DNA of 64,000 bases from Bacillus sp. FJAT-29937. GTDB taxonomy: Bacteria > Bacillota > Bacilli > Bacillales > Cytobacillaceae. The notes beneath the pieces were generated by a model, which saw only the letters and a program-made list of their open reading frames with translations, was not told the origin of the DNA and searched no databases. A program made the position numbers and the translations under genes. Shown here piece by piece: positions 38,002 to 46,191 of this stretch (the stretch's first letter is position 1; the number at the start of each line of letters is the position of its first letter). Location of the stretch: assembly GCF_001509555.1 (NCBI RefSeq), contig NZ_LMAS01000005.1, positions 9,507-73,506 on the forward strand, read 5' to 3'.

Positions 38002-38340
38002 ATGGAGACACTTATATCAATTCTAGTCGGCCTGTTTTTTTCGATTGGCACTTATTTAGTTTTAAGTAAAAGCTTAATTCGAATCATTTTAGGAACTTCA
38101 ATTATCAGCCATGGTGTCAATTTGTTAATTCTAACGATGGGCGGATTAAAGACGGGCGGTCCGCCTTTATTAGGCGGCATCAATACAACATTTACGGATT
38201 CATTGCCACAGGCACTTATTTTAACAGCGATTGTCATTAACTTTGCCGTGACTGCTTTATTTTTAGTGCTTAGTTACCGAACGTATAAAACAGTAGGGAC
38301 TGATGATATGGATCAATTAAGGGGAAATAAGGATGAATAA
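38002..38340 (+). CDS. mrpC: Na+/H+ antiporter subunit C
   Basis: 112-aa NuoK-like subunit with three helices. Marks are GTYLVLSKSLIRIILG and SLPQALILTAIVIN with the conserved Pro and Gln. It starts 2 nt after mrpB and overlaps mrpD by 8 nt. Confidence 0.93.
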   Translation: METLISILVGLFFSIGTYLVLSKSLIRIILGTSIISHGVNLLILTMGGLKTGGPPLLGGINTTFTDSLPQALILTAIVINFAVTALFLVLSYRTYKTVGTDDMDQLRGNKDE

Positions 38341-39817
38341 TCTTGTTATATGGCCGATCATCATTCCGCTCATTGCCGGGCTGATCTTAATCCTATTCCG
38401 GAAAAACATTCTTTTTCAGCGCTTGCTTAGCATACTGGCCATCATTGGTATAGGTGTTGTGTCTGTCTCATTAATGAGTCAGATAAAAGGGAATGGAATT
38501 CAGACACTTCAGGCAGGAGGATGGGCCCCTCCTTATGGCATTAGTATAGTAGCGGATATGTTCTCGGCCATTTTGCTTTTGAGTTCGAGCATCGTTGCGC
38601 TCTTTTGCTTGATTTACTCCTTTCGTTCAATTGGAGAGAAGAGGGAGAAGCATTATTTTTACCCATTTTATTTATTTCTGATTACCGGTGTAAACGGGTC
38701 GTTTTTGACAGGTGATATCTTTAATTTATTTGTTTGTTTTGAGGTTATGTTAATTTCATCCTATGTGCTGATTTCTTTAGGAGGAACGAAGCTACAGCTT
38801 CGAGAGTCCATCAAGTATATCCTGATCAATGTTTTATCGTCTTCTTTATTTCTTGTGGCTATCGCCTATTTATATGCGATGCTCGGGACATTAAATTTTG
38901 CCCATTTATCACTTCGGGTGGCGGAGGCGGGGCAGGATGGATTGCTGACAACGGTTTCTCTCTTATTTTTAATTGTTTTTGGCATGAAGGCGGCACTTTT
39001 TCTTTTCTTCTGGCTGCCAGGTGCCTATAGTGCACCGCCGACAGCCATCGCTGCCGTTTTTGCAGCTCTATTAACAAAAGTGGGAATCTACGCCTTATTT
39101 CGTACGTTTACACTTGTTTTCTATCATAAGCCAGAGGTTACCCATTTCATCATTGGGATTCTTGGCGCATTAACGATGCTGCTAGGAGCAATTGGTGCGA
39201 TCGCCTATTGGGATATCAAAAAAATCTTAACGTATAACGTGATTGTAGGGGTGGGATTTATTATCGCTGGACTTGCCTCCCAAACCCCGAACGGCATTAT
39301 GGGTTCCTTGTACTATCTCATTCATGACATCCTCATTAAGGCGCTTATTTTCCTTTTAGGCGGAGCGATTATTGTCATTACGGGTACGAGTAAGCTAAAG
39401 GAAATAAGCGGACTCATTCGCAATCATCCTTATTTAGGCTGGATGTTCTTTATTGCCGCCTTATCGCTAGCTGGTATTCCGCCATTAAGCGGGTTCTTGG
39501 GGAAGGTCTTTATTACACGAGGAACCTTTGAAGCTGGGTATTACTGGTTAGGCGGAATTGGGTTATTAACAAGTCTAATGGTCTTGTTTTCGATTATGAA
39601 AATCTTTATGAATGTTTTTTGGGGCGAAACGGCTCTAAGCAAGGAAATGGAAAAGGGAACAACGAAAGGCTTAATGTTTCCAATAGGATGCCTGACTGCC
39701 CTGACGATTACACTCGGATTAGGGGCAGAGGGAATTCATGAATATGTTCAAATTGCCGCAGATGGGTTAGTGAATCCAAGCCTTTATATTGAAGCAGTCA
39801 TGGCGGGAGCGAAATAG
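38333..39817 (+). CDS. mrpD: Na+/H+ antiporter subunit D
   Basis: 494-aa NuoM/NuoN-like proton-translocating subunit with about 14 helices. It has VCFEVMLISSYVL (the conserved Glu), FFWLPGAYSAPPTAI, a Lys in KKILTYNVIVGVG and the broken helix around HDILIKALIFLLGG. It is part of the mrp operon, but about 93 bp of repeat-like sequence separate it from mrpE. Confidence 0.93.
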   Translation: MNNLVIWPIIIPLIAGLILILFRKNILFQRLLSILAIIGIGVVSVSLMSQIKGNGIQTLQAGGWAPPYGISIVADMFSAILLLSSSIVALFCLIYSFRSIGEKREKHYFYPFYLFLITGVNGSFLTGDIFNLFVCFEVMLISSYVLISLGGTKLQLRESIKYILINVLSSSLFLVAIAYLYAMLGTLNFAHLSLRVAEAGQDGLLTTVSLLFLIVFGMKAALFLFFWLPGAYSAPPTAIAAVFAALLTKVGIYALFRTFTLVFYHKPEVTHFIIGILGALTMLLGAIGAIAYWDIKKILTYNVIVGVGFIIAGLASQTPNGIMGSLYYLIHDILIKALIFLLGGAIIVITGTSKLKEISGLIRNHPYLGWMFFIAALSLAGIPPLSGFLGKVFITRGTFEAGYYWLGGIGLLTSLMVLFSIMKIFMNVFWGETALSKEMEKGTTKGLMFPIGCLTALTITLGLGAEGIHEYVQIAADGLVNPSLYIEAVMAGAK

Positions 39818-39821
39818 TATT

Positions 39822-39893
39822 ATGTCTGGCTCCAGCGCCTGCCCTCAAAGTACAGGACATACTGGTGTCGACAATTGGTGCTTGCGCATTTCC
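39822..39893. repeat. Remnant of a dispersed repeat inside the mrp operon
   Basis: About 72 bp starting TGTCTGGCTCCAGCGCCTG and ending with GGTGCTTGCGCATTTC. These ends resemble a GCTCCAGCGCCT...GCGCTTGCGC element that I recall as scattered in Bacillaceae intergenic regions. It is shorter than the full-length forms I remember and sits where the mrp genes are otherwise tightly packed. Confidence 0.5.
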
Positions 39894-39910
39894 GGAAGGG
39901 AGGAGAAACC

Positions 39911-40387
39911 TTGCCAGTTCAGGTTTTAATTAATCTTTTTATCGCCTTTTTATGGATGTTTTTTCAGGATGAATGGAGTATATTATCCTTTTTCGGCGGA
40001 TATTTGGTTGGAATTGTCGTGCTCTTTTCTTTACGGCGCTTTTTCCCAACATCCTTTTATTTAAGGCGGTTTATCGCTATTTTGAAGCTGTTTTTCCTGT
40101 TTTTAAGTGAATCGGTTACATCTAGTATCGCGATTATAAAAGAAGTCATCAGGCCTAAGATTGAAGTTACCCCTGGAATATTTAAAATGGAGACGGATCT
40201 GGAAGGGGATTTGGAAATTACGTTGCTAGCTTTACTTTTAACCTTAACCCCAGGCTCTGTTGTAATGGAGGTTTCTCCAAACAATAAGGTTTTTTATCTC
40301 CATGCCTTAAATTTGCCAGATTCCAAGCATGCTGTTTTTCAGTCGCAGATTAAATATGAGAAAGCGATAAAGGAGGTAACCCGGTAA
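39911..40387 (+). CDS. mrpE: Na+/H+ antiporter subunit E
   Basis: 158-aa MrpE with N-terminal helices (VLINLFIAFLWMFFQDEW, FFGGYLVGIVVLFSLRRFF) and a cytoplasmic half containing LLTLTPGSVVMEVS. TTG 39911 has GGGAGGAG 5-7 nt upstream and gives the length I recall for B. subtilis MrpE; the longer frame from 39875 would translate the repeat remnant. The stop overlaps the mrpF start. Confidence 0.9.
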   Translation: MPVQVLINLFIAFLWMFFQDEWSILSFFGGYLVGIVVLFSLRRFFPTSFYLRRFIAILKLFFLFLSESVTSSIAIIKEVIRPKIEVTPGIFKMETDLEGDLEITLLALLLTLTPGSVVMEVSPNNKVFYLHALNLPDSKHAVFQSQIKYEKAIKEVTR

Positions 40388-40671
40388 TGTTTAATCAAAT
40401 TTTAGTAGTTTGTTTATTCTTCTTGGCTCTTTCCATCCTTGCTGCTCTCTACCGTGTTATAAAAGGACCCTCTACACCAGATCGGGTCATGGCATTAGAT
40501 AATATTGGGGTAAATCTGATTGCTAGTGTTGCCTGTCTATCGATCCTGCTTCGGACACATGCTTTTTTTGACATCATTTTATTAATTGGCATCCTCTCAT
40601 TCGTTGGTACGATTGCCTTTGCAAGATTCATTGAAAGAGGTGTTGTGATTGAACGAAAACGTATACATTGA
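40387..40671 (+). CDS. mrpF: Na+/H+ antiporter subunit F
   Basis: 94-aa three-helix subunit with the conserved YRVIKGPSTPDRVMALD loop (about residues 22-38, including the functional Asp). AAGGAGG precedes the ATG, and the gene overlaps the start of mrpG by 23 nt. Confidence 0.92.
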   Translation: MFNQILVVCLFFLALSILAALYRVIKGPSTPDRVMALDNIGVNLIASVACLSILLRTHAFFDIILLIGILSFVGTIAFARFIERGVVIERKRIH

Positions 40672-41002
40672 CATCGTTGTAGCTGTGTTTCTTTTAATCG
40701 GCACGGTCTTTAGCTTTCTAAGCGCAATCGGATTAATTCGGTTGCCTGATGTGTATTCCCGTTCACACGCGGTATCCAAGAGTGCGAGCTTAGGGGTGCT
40801 TTGTACATTATTCGGGACCTTTCTTTTCTTCTTGCTGGCTGACGGCTATTTCAGCATTAGACTCATACTAGGTATTTTCTTTGTATTTCTAACTTCTCCT
40901 GTGGTAGCGCATTTATTGAATCGGGCTGCCTATCGTTCAAAGGTTGAGCTTACAGAGGAAAGTGTCCAGGATGATTTGAAGGAGTTTCTAGAGGGAAAAT
41001 AA
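40649..41002 (+). CDS. mrpG: Na+/H+ antiporter subunit G
   Basis: 117-aa last subunit of the Mrp complex, with three helices and the marks AIGLIRLPDVYSRSHAVSKSA and FLTSPVVAHLLNRAA. The TTG start lies inside mrpF, preceded by AGAGGTG. No classical terminator follows; the dispersed repeat copy 2 begins about 27 bp downstream. Confidence 0.9.
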   Translation: MNENVYIDIVVAVFLLIGTVFSFLSAIGLIRLPDVYSRSHAVSKSASLGVLCTLFGTFLFFLLADGYFSIRLILGIFFVFLTSPVVAHLLNRAAYRSKVELTEESVQDDLKEFLEGK

Positions 41003-41028
41003 TTTTGAATGTTAAACTTGAAAGTGGA

Positions 41029-41208
41029 CTTTGAATCCGTTATTTTTAATAAATGACCCTCGAGTAAGGGCTGAGCGGACCCCAAGTACGTTATTGATGA
41101 AATTCACAAGGAAATTACCTCCTTTTTACGATTTAGCGGAACCTATGTCCGCAAATATAAGGAATGACCCCATTTTGAGTCAAATAACGGAACTGATGTC
41201 CGCTAACA
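41029..41208. repeat. Dispersed repeat, copy 2
   Basis: About 180 bp with the same order of blocks as 21874-22057: AATCCGTTATTTTT, AATGACCC, GAGCGGAC, GTACGTTATT, GGAACCTATGTCCG and GGAACTGATGTCCGC. It is in the same plus-strand orientation. It lies between mrpG and a tyrosine recombinase and contains no credible ORF. Confidence 0.75.
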
Positions 41209-41236
41209 ATCTAATTAGATTGCAGGAGGAACCGCA

Positions 41237-41800
41237 GTGGAATACGTCGATCCTATTAAGGATGTCGAGAAAATTAACGCGATGAAGGAAAACTTAAAGA
41301 AGCAATCATTAAGAGACTTTTTACTATTTGTATTTGGCATTAACACAGGCATTCGGGTGCATGATTTGCTTTGTTTAAAGGTCGGAGATATTTGGGACGG
41401 TGCGGAAATAAAGGAATTTCTTTATCTGTATGACGATAAAAAGGATGAACAAAAGGTCCATTATATAAATAGTAAAGTGAAAGCGGCTTTGCAAAACTAT
41501 TTAGCTACATTTGATTTTAAGGATGATGATTACCTTTTTAAATCGAAAAAGAATGAACTTCCAATTACACGGCAGCAAGCCTATCGCATTATTAATCAAG
41601 CTGCCAAGGAAGTTGGCATTTGCGGAAAGATTGGCATGCATACACTTAGAAAAACATTCGGCTATCATGCCTATCGAAAGGGCATTGCCATTTCCATTTT
41701 AATGTCCATATACAATCATCAAACCCATGCTGACACATTAAGGTATATCGGCATTGATAAAGATGAGGAAAAATTGATTAAAGTGGATGTTAACTTGTAA
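41237..41800 (+). CDS. Minimal tyrosine recombinase (catalytic domain only)
   Basis: 187-aa tyrosine recombinase/integrase. Catalytic residues are readable: Arg40 (NTGIR), Lys/His region, HTLRKTFGYH (His and second Arg, about 134-143), His in NHQTHAD and nucleophile Tyr170 in TLRYIGI. The N-terminal SAM-like core-binding domain of XerC/D or phage integrases is missing, so DNA specificity may come from a partner or be reduced. GTG start with AGGAGG 7 nt upstream; terminator downstream. No att sites or phage genes flank it, but dispersed repeat copy 2 lies just upstream. Confidence 0.82.
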   Translation: MEYVDPIKDVEKINAMKENLKKQSLRDFLLFVFGINTGIRVHDLLCLKVGDIWDGAEIKEFLYLYDDKKDEQKVHYINSKVKAALQNYLATFDFKDDDYLFKSKKNELPITRQQAYRIINQAAKEVGICGKIGMHTLRKTFGYHAYRKGIAISILMSIYNHQTHADTLRYIGIDKDEEKLIKVDVNL

Positions 41801-41810
41801 ATTGATAGGA

Positions 41811-41844
41811 AGAGCAAACCTTAATCCATGGTTTGCTCTTTTTT
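41811..41844 (+). terminator. Terminator of the recombinase gene
   Basis: A 10-bp stem (41811-41820 with 41830-41839) and T-run. Confidence 0.88.
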
Positions 41845-42076
41845 AGTGTTGTTGAAAAAAGAACGAATAATAATAGTTTTTTTAGCCTGGATTTCTGTTG
41901 ATTTTCGTAACTTTATGGATATAATTAGAAATAAATTAAGCAATGTAATGAATAGAATTTCAATACTTATACACTTTGGAAGCGATGAAGAATCATTCGT
42001 ATGTGGGCACTTTGAATGATTTGGAGCAAGTAGTGCAACCGACCTTAATCGCTTATATTAGGGTCTTTTTTTATTT
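41845..42076 (+). other. Orphan stretch ending in its own terminator
   Basis: About 200 bp between two terminators. The second has a 9-bp stem (42041-42049 with 42057-42065) and a run of T residues, yet no recognisable gene lies upstream of it. The only ORF (to 42019) starts in the preceding terminator and lacks a ribosome site. A small RNA or unrecognised peptide is possible; nothing more can be supported. Confidence 0.4.
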
Positions 42077-42140
42077 TTTTGAAAATAATTGAGAGATATA
42101 TAGAAATTTCAAGTTGAACAACGAAAGGAGAAATGGATGT

Positions 42141-42515
42141 ATGAAAATTCAGGGGATATTCAAAAGACAAGAAGGTTTCCGATTAGCCTTTAATCAGCCC
42201 ATTCCAGCCACTTTTACGATTTTACAAATTCAAGGGAAAAAAGTAGATAGCAACATAGGCGAGATACATATTCTAGATATGAGTTTAAAAGGAGCAAAAA
42301 TTATGTCTCAGCTGCGGCTGCCCATTCCAAACACGAAAATTAAGATGGAATGTGTCATTGCTGACGAACCTGTGCACATCACTGGTGAATTAATCTGGGA
42401 GAAGAAGAGCTATCAAGGATTCATGTATGGAATGGCTTTTAATCCTGTAACATATTCCGAACAACAACTATTACAAGAGCTCAAAAAATATGTAATCAAA
42501 AATAAAACTTCATAA
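42141..42515 (+). CDS. PilZ-like domain protein
   Basis: 124-aa protein with a PilZ-like beta-barrel pattern: an N-terminal FKRQEGFRLAF stretch with spaced arginines like the RxxxR c-di-GMP motif, then HILDMSLKGAKIMS in place of D/NxSxxG, then GELIWEKK and YGMAFNP. Binding of cyclic di-GMP is inferred; the RxxxR spacing is not canonical. ATG 42141 has AAGGAG 10 nt upstream; the TTG at 42114 lies before that site. It is convergent with the REC-PP2C gene. Confidence 0.65.
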   Translation: MKIQGIFKRQEGFRLAFNQPIPATFTILQIQGKKVDSNIGEIHILDMSLKGAKIMSQLRLPIPNTKIKMECVIADEPVHITGELIWEKKSYQGFMYGMAFNPVTYSEQQLLQELKKYVIKNKTS

Positions 42516-42629
42516 AAAGCAATTCGTAATGAGCCGCATTTATTAACCTAAAGGGATTGGGAAAAATTAGTTATATTTTCATGCTGAGGAATGAATTCTT
42601 TATAGGAGGAACTTTGGCTTATCCTGTCG

Positions 42630-42677
42630 CATCAAAAAGGATTCGGAATATTTTCATTCCAAATCCCCTTTTGATGT
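42630..42677. terminator. Hairpin between convergent genes
   Basis: A long interrupted stem (CATCAAAA..GGATT.GGAAT with ATTCC.AATCC..TTTTGATG) overlapping the REC-PP2C stop codon; no strong T-run. Probable bidirectional terminator or 3' stabiliser. Confidence 0.55.
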
Positions 42678-43814
42678 GGCTTGAATTAGCACTACACAAA
42701 TATCATCGTCCGCGTTGACCTGTTGTTTTTTCGTTAAAATAAAATCAATCGGTTCTTTGCTTTTGGAATCATGCCAATAGGAAGAGGCGATGTTCTTAAT
42801 ATATTCATAGCCGTCAGTCTCATGCTGATCAATGGTTTCCTCAACCCCATCAGTACATAAGAGCAATTGAATAGAGTCTGTATATGTAATAATTGATTTT
42901 TTGATATTGATTTCTTCAAAGAAGCCAACAGCGCAAGTATTACTGGAAAGCTCTTTAAGTTCGGTGTTGTTGACTAGAGCAAATCCAGTTGGGTGACCTG
43001 CATTGACGTATTCCAACGTTTTCTCCTTCGTATCAAGCACAAGATAAATAGCTGTAAAATAATAAGGAATTTGCTCGTTTCGATCGTTTAAAGAATTCAT
43101 CCAGCGGTTAAGCTCCTTGATGACATACTCCGGATCAGCATAGGTTGAAATTGAATCCCTTAATACGGAGGATATAAACATGCAAACAAGTGATGCTGAA
43201 ATCCCGTGCCCCATCATATCAAGCTGTATGGCAGCATAACGATGTTCATTAATTCTATGCCAATAATACATATCACCTGCTAATTTAAACGCGGGTAAGT
43301 AGGAAGCTTTTAATAAAAGATTATCCTTATAAACCGGTTCACTTAACAAGCTTGTCTGGACATGCATCGATAATTCTAACTCATTGCGGATCTTTTCCTC
43401 TTGCTCAATATGCCAGTCCTTCTCGTATTTCAGCCTCAGTGCCACGCGGATTCTAGCCAGCAGCTCGGTCTTATTAATCGGTTTCGTCACATAGTCAATG
43501 CCACCAGCATCAAGTGCCTCCACAACCTTATTAGAATCTTCAAGAGCGGTCACAAATATGACAGGAATATCCTTTAAATGTGGATATTGCTGGAGTCGTT
43601 TACATGCTTCAATTCCGTCCATTTCAGGCATCATGATGTCCATTAGGATCATGTCGATCTGTTTTCCTATCTCTAGTGGCTGTTCCTTAAGCAAAAAAGT
43701 GAATAATTCCTGCGCTGAAGTAAATGATAAGTAATCATCATAGCCTGCACGCTTAAGAATGTTTTCGATAACAAACAAGTTCGCCTGGCTGTCGTCCACA
43801 ATAAGAATCCCCAT
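42654..43814 (-). CDS. REC-PP2C phosphatase (RsbY-like)
   Basis: 386-aa response regulator with serine-phosphatase output. The REC domain spans 1-125 with acidic DD (7-8), phospho-Asp59 (ILMDIMMP), Thr in FVTAL and Lys in TKP. A short linker helix leads to a SpoIIE/RsbU-type PP2C domain (about 165-380: AGDMYYWH, LDMMGHGISASL, NAGHPTGF, DGVEE, DDICVV). In B. cereus, RsbY receives the signal from RsbK and dephosphorylates RsbV to release sigma-B. The matching RsbK/RsbM pair lies 9 kb away. ATG with AAGGGAG 8 nt upstream; monocistronic. Confidence 0.85.
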   Translation of the reverse strand: MGILIVDDSQANLFVIENILKRAGYDDYLSFTSAQELFTFLLKEQPLEIGKQIDMILMDIMMPEMDGIEACKRLQQYPHLKDIPVIFVTALEDSNKVVEALDAGGIDYVTKPINKTELLARIRVALRLKYEKDWHIEQEEKIRNELELSMHVQTSLLSEPVYKDNLLLKASYLPAFKLAGDMYYWHRINEHRYAAIQLDMMGHGISASLVCMFISSVLRDSISTYADPEYVIKELNRWMNSLNDRNEQIPYYFTAIYLVLDTKEKTLEYVNAGHPTGFALVNNTELKELSSNTCAVGFFEEINIKKSIITYTDSIQLLLCTDGVEETIDQHETDGYEYIKNIASSYWHDSKSKEPIDFILTKKQQVNADDDICVVLIQATSKGDLE

Positions 43815-44066
43815 ATAGTCTGCTCCCTTATTTCTTATTGATTTAATTCTATTATATTTTAAAAATGGGTAAAGTTGTTAACGATAAACATTTTTAATAA
43901 AAAAACATTCGGAAGTGTCTAGAAGAGGCAAAATAATAGTAGGTATTTAGAACTATTTTGTCCATTACTAGTAAACAAATGTCCTTATGGAGGGGAAAAC
44001 TCTTGATTATTTTCTGAATAGGAGTAAAATTAGGGATATATTTTTTACAGGTTAGGAGATGTCAGG

Positions 44067-45428
44067 ATGAAAGTCGTTAAGTTTGGCGGATCTTCTTTAG
44101 CATCCGGAAAACAACTAGAAAAGGTCTTCCAGATTGTTGTTTCTGATCCCGCAAGGAAGGTTGTAGTCGTATCTGCACCAGGTAAGAGATTTCCAGAGGA
44201 CGAAAAGGTAACAGATCTTTTGATTGAATGTGCAGAGCTCTGTTTGCAAAATAAAGACCCGAAGCAAAAACTTGATGCTGTTATTGAAAGATATGCTTTA
44301 ATTGCAGAGGAATTAGATTTATCAGAGGAAATCATTGATATTATTCAACAGGATTTACTTGAAAGGGTTAATTCAGATAAAAGCAACCGAGACAGATTCA
44401 TGGATTTACTGAAGGCGAGCGGCGAAGACAACAATGCTAAGCTAGTTGCTGCCTATTTCCGTAAACAGGGTGTGGAGGCACACTATGTAAGTCCTAAGGA
44501 AGCTGGTCTTTTGGTGAGTGCAGAACCAGGTCATGCACAGGTTTTGCCAGAGGCCTATGATCGTTTGTATGAGCTGCGTGAGCGCACGGGCATCGTGATT
44601 TTTCCAGGATTCTTTGGTTACAGCAAGGAAGGCGAGATCTTTACCTTCTCACGGAGCGGATCAGATATCACTGGCTCCATCCTAGCTAATGGAATGAAAG
44701 CAGACTTATACGAAAACTTTACAGACGTGGATGCTGTTTATTCAGTTAATCCGTTTATCGTACAGAGACCAAAGGAGATCAAGGAATTAACCTATAGAGA
44801 AATGCGTGAGCTTTCCTATGCAGGATTCAGTGTTCTGCATGATGAGGCACTTGTTCCGGCATTCCGAGCGGGGATACCGGTACATATTAAGAATACGAAT
44901 AATCCATCGGCACCAGGCACTCGAATTGTTTATGAGAGGGACAACACAAATGGCCCGGTTATTGGGATTGCAAGTGACGAAGGCTTCTGCAGCATTTATG
45001 TTAGTAAGTACTTAATGAACAGAGAAATTGGATTTGGCCGAAAACTATTGGAGATATTAGAAGGCTATGGTCTTTCCTATGAGCATACACCGTCAGGAAT
45101 CGATGATATTTCAATTATATTAAGGGAAAATCAATTTACCCCTGGCATGGAAGAGAAGATTATTGATCGAATTAAGACAGAGCTAGATGCGGATGAAGTC
45201 GTGATTGAGCACAGTCTTGCGCTTATCATGGTTGTAGGTGAAGGAATGCGCCACAATATTGGTACAACAGCAAGGGCATCAAAGGCTCTCGCAAAAGCAG
45301 GGGTTAATATTGAAATGATTAACCAAGGCTCCTCTGAGGTGAGCATGATGTTTGGCGTGAAAGAAGTCGATGAGAAACGAGCGGTTCAGGCACTTTATGA
45401 CGAGTTTTTTGCTGCTGTTACAGTGTAA
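44067..45428 (+). CDS. thrD: Aspartokinase III (YclM/ThrD type)
   Basis: 453-aa aspartate kinase, the first step to lysine, threonine and methionine. The N-terminal kinase domain has VKFGGSSLAS (4-13), FPGFFGYSKEG, FSRSGSDITGS, YENFTDVDAVYS and LSYAGFSVLHDEA. Two C-terminal ACT domains (about 300-450) carry GFGRKLLEIL and MRHNIGTTARAS. Length and the EHTPSGIDDISI region match B. subtilis YclM rather than DapG or LysC. No lysine riboswitch was found upstream, unlike lysC. GTTAGGAGAT precedes the ATG. Confidence 0.9.
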   Translation: MKVVKFGGSSLASGKQLEKVFQIVVSDPARKVVVVSAPGKRFPEDEKVTDLLIECAELCLQNKDPKQKLDAVIERYALIAEELDLSEEIIDIIQQDLLERVNSDKSNRDRFMDLLKASGEDNNAKLVAAYFRKQGVEAHYVSPKEAGLLVSAEPGHAQVLPEAYDRLYELRERTGIVIFPGFFGYSKEGEIFTFSRSGSDITGSILANGMKADLYENFTDVDAVYSVNPFIVQRPKEIKELTYREMRELSYAGFSVLHDEALVPAFRAGIPVHIKNTNNPSAPGTRIVYERDNTNGPVIGIASDEGFCSIYVSKYLMNREIGFGRKLLEILEGYGLSYEHTPSGIDDISIILRENQFTPGMEEKIIDRIKTELDADEVVIEHSLALIMVVGEGMRHNIGTTARASKALAKAGVNIEMINQGSSEVSMMFGVKEVDEKRAVQALYDEFFAAVTV

Positions 45429-45436
45429 AAATAAAA

Positions 45437-45462
45437 AAGAGTTGGCACACGCCAACTCTTTT
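45437..45462. terminator. Bidirectional terminator
   Basis: A perfect 10-bp stem (45437-45446 with 45451-45460) and ACAC loop; A-run on one side, T residues on the other. It serves convergent aspartokinase and queT. Confidence 0.88.
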
Positions 45463-45463
45463 A

Positions 45464-45949
45464 CTAGATGGTCTTTTCAAAATTCACACGTTTATTTAAT
45501 GCATACATAATAGGCATTCCAACTGCCATCACGACGAATTCACCGATAGCGGTTGTGAGCCATGTAAGCTTAAAGGGCCAGCCATAGGCAAGATGAAGCT
45601 CAAGTGCAATAAGGAACATAGTGAAAGTAAATACGAGTGTATTTACCGCCATGCGTGCCCAAATATTTTTAATAAATCGGCAGCATGCCATCGTGATTAA
45701 TAAGGAAATCAGCGATTGTCCGACTCCGAAAATAAGATCGTACGCGACGATTGGTGAAAATAATAAATTCGTTAAAAATACACCTAAGACTATTCCGAAA
45801 ATATATTTCTTGTTAAAGACAATTAGGTGATTAAACATTTCGGAAACACGAAACTGGATATTCGTAAATCCGAAAGGCTGGATTAGCATGGAAACAGCAA
45901 TATATAAAGCTGCTAAAATACCATTTCCGACAAGCGTTTTTACATTCAT
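45464..45949 (-). CDS. queT: QueT family queuosine-precursor transporter
   Basis: 161-aa membrane protein of the QueT family, the substrate-binding (S) component of an energy-coupling-factor transporter that imports preQ1/queuine precursors. Signs are AALYIAVSMLIQPFGFTNIQFRVSE (across residues 14-38), six hydrophobic helices and FSPIVAYDLIFGVGQSL. ATG 45949 has AAGGAGAG 7-8 nt upstream; the TTG at 45955 would be too close. A preQ1-I riboswitch covers this ribosome site, giving independent support for the substrate. Confidence 0.88.
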   Translation of the reverse strand: MNVKTLVGNGILAALYIAVSMLIQPFGFTNIQFRVSEMFNHLIVFNKKYIFGIVLGVFLTNLLFSPIVAYDLIFGVGQSLISLLITMACCRFIKNIWARMAVNTLVFTFTMFLIALELHLAYGWPFKLTWLTTAIGEFVVMAVGMPIMYALNKRVNFEKTI

Positions 45950-45956
45950 ATTCAAT

Positions 45957-45997
45957 TCTCTCCTTAGTTTTTTATCGTGGGATGGTTACGAACCACG
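45957..45997 (-). promoter_or_regulatory. preQ1-I riboswitch controlling queT
   Basis: On the minus strand: P1 stem CGTGG/CCACG, loop with TTCGTAACCATC, then the A-rich tail ATAAAAAACTAAGG that forms the pseudoknot. This matches the compact preQ1-I (class 1) aptamer. The tail runs into AAGGAGAG, the queT ribosome site, so ligand binding should block translation initiation. Confidence 0.88.
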
Positions 45998-46134
45998 TGG
46001 GCGGGTACCCAAATATAATATTTTAATAGGCAGATCATATGCTGTCAATCTGTAATTTTTGTAAAGTTTTTATGAACAGGAATGAACACTTTGTGAACTT
46101 TTTCTCATAAAACATTAAGATTCTGTTAAAATGC

Positions 46135-46163
46135 TTGACATTACAGCGCTAAAGTATTATTCT
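46135..46163 (+). promoter_or_regulatory. Promoter of the lpd-purU operon
   Basis: TTGACA (46135-46140), 17-bp spacer, TATTCT (46158-46163): a sigma-A type promoter about 30 bp before the glycine aptamers. Confidence 0.75.
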
Positions 46164-46191
46164 AAATTTATAGAAAATTCTATATAGGCGA

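Noticed and set aside
41828..42019. 63-aa plus-strand ORF
   Set aside because: Its start lies in the recombinase terminator, it has no ribosome site, and its composition is that of random AT-rich sequence.
41237..42515. Prophage or integrative element
   Set aside because: A single recombinase without phage genes, tRNA target or flanking direct repeats does not support one.
43815..44066. Lysine riboswitch before aspartokinase
   Set aside because: None of the L-box conserved segments is present. YclM-type kinases are not normally under it.
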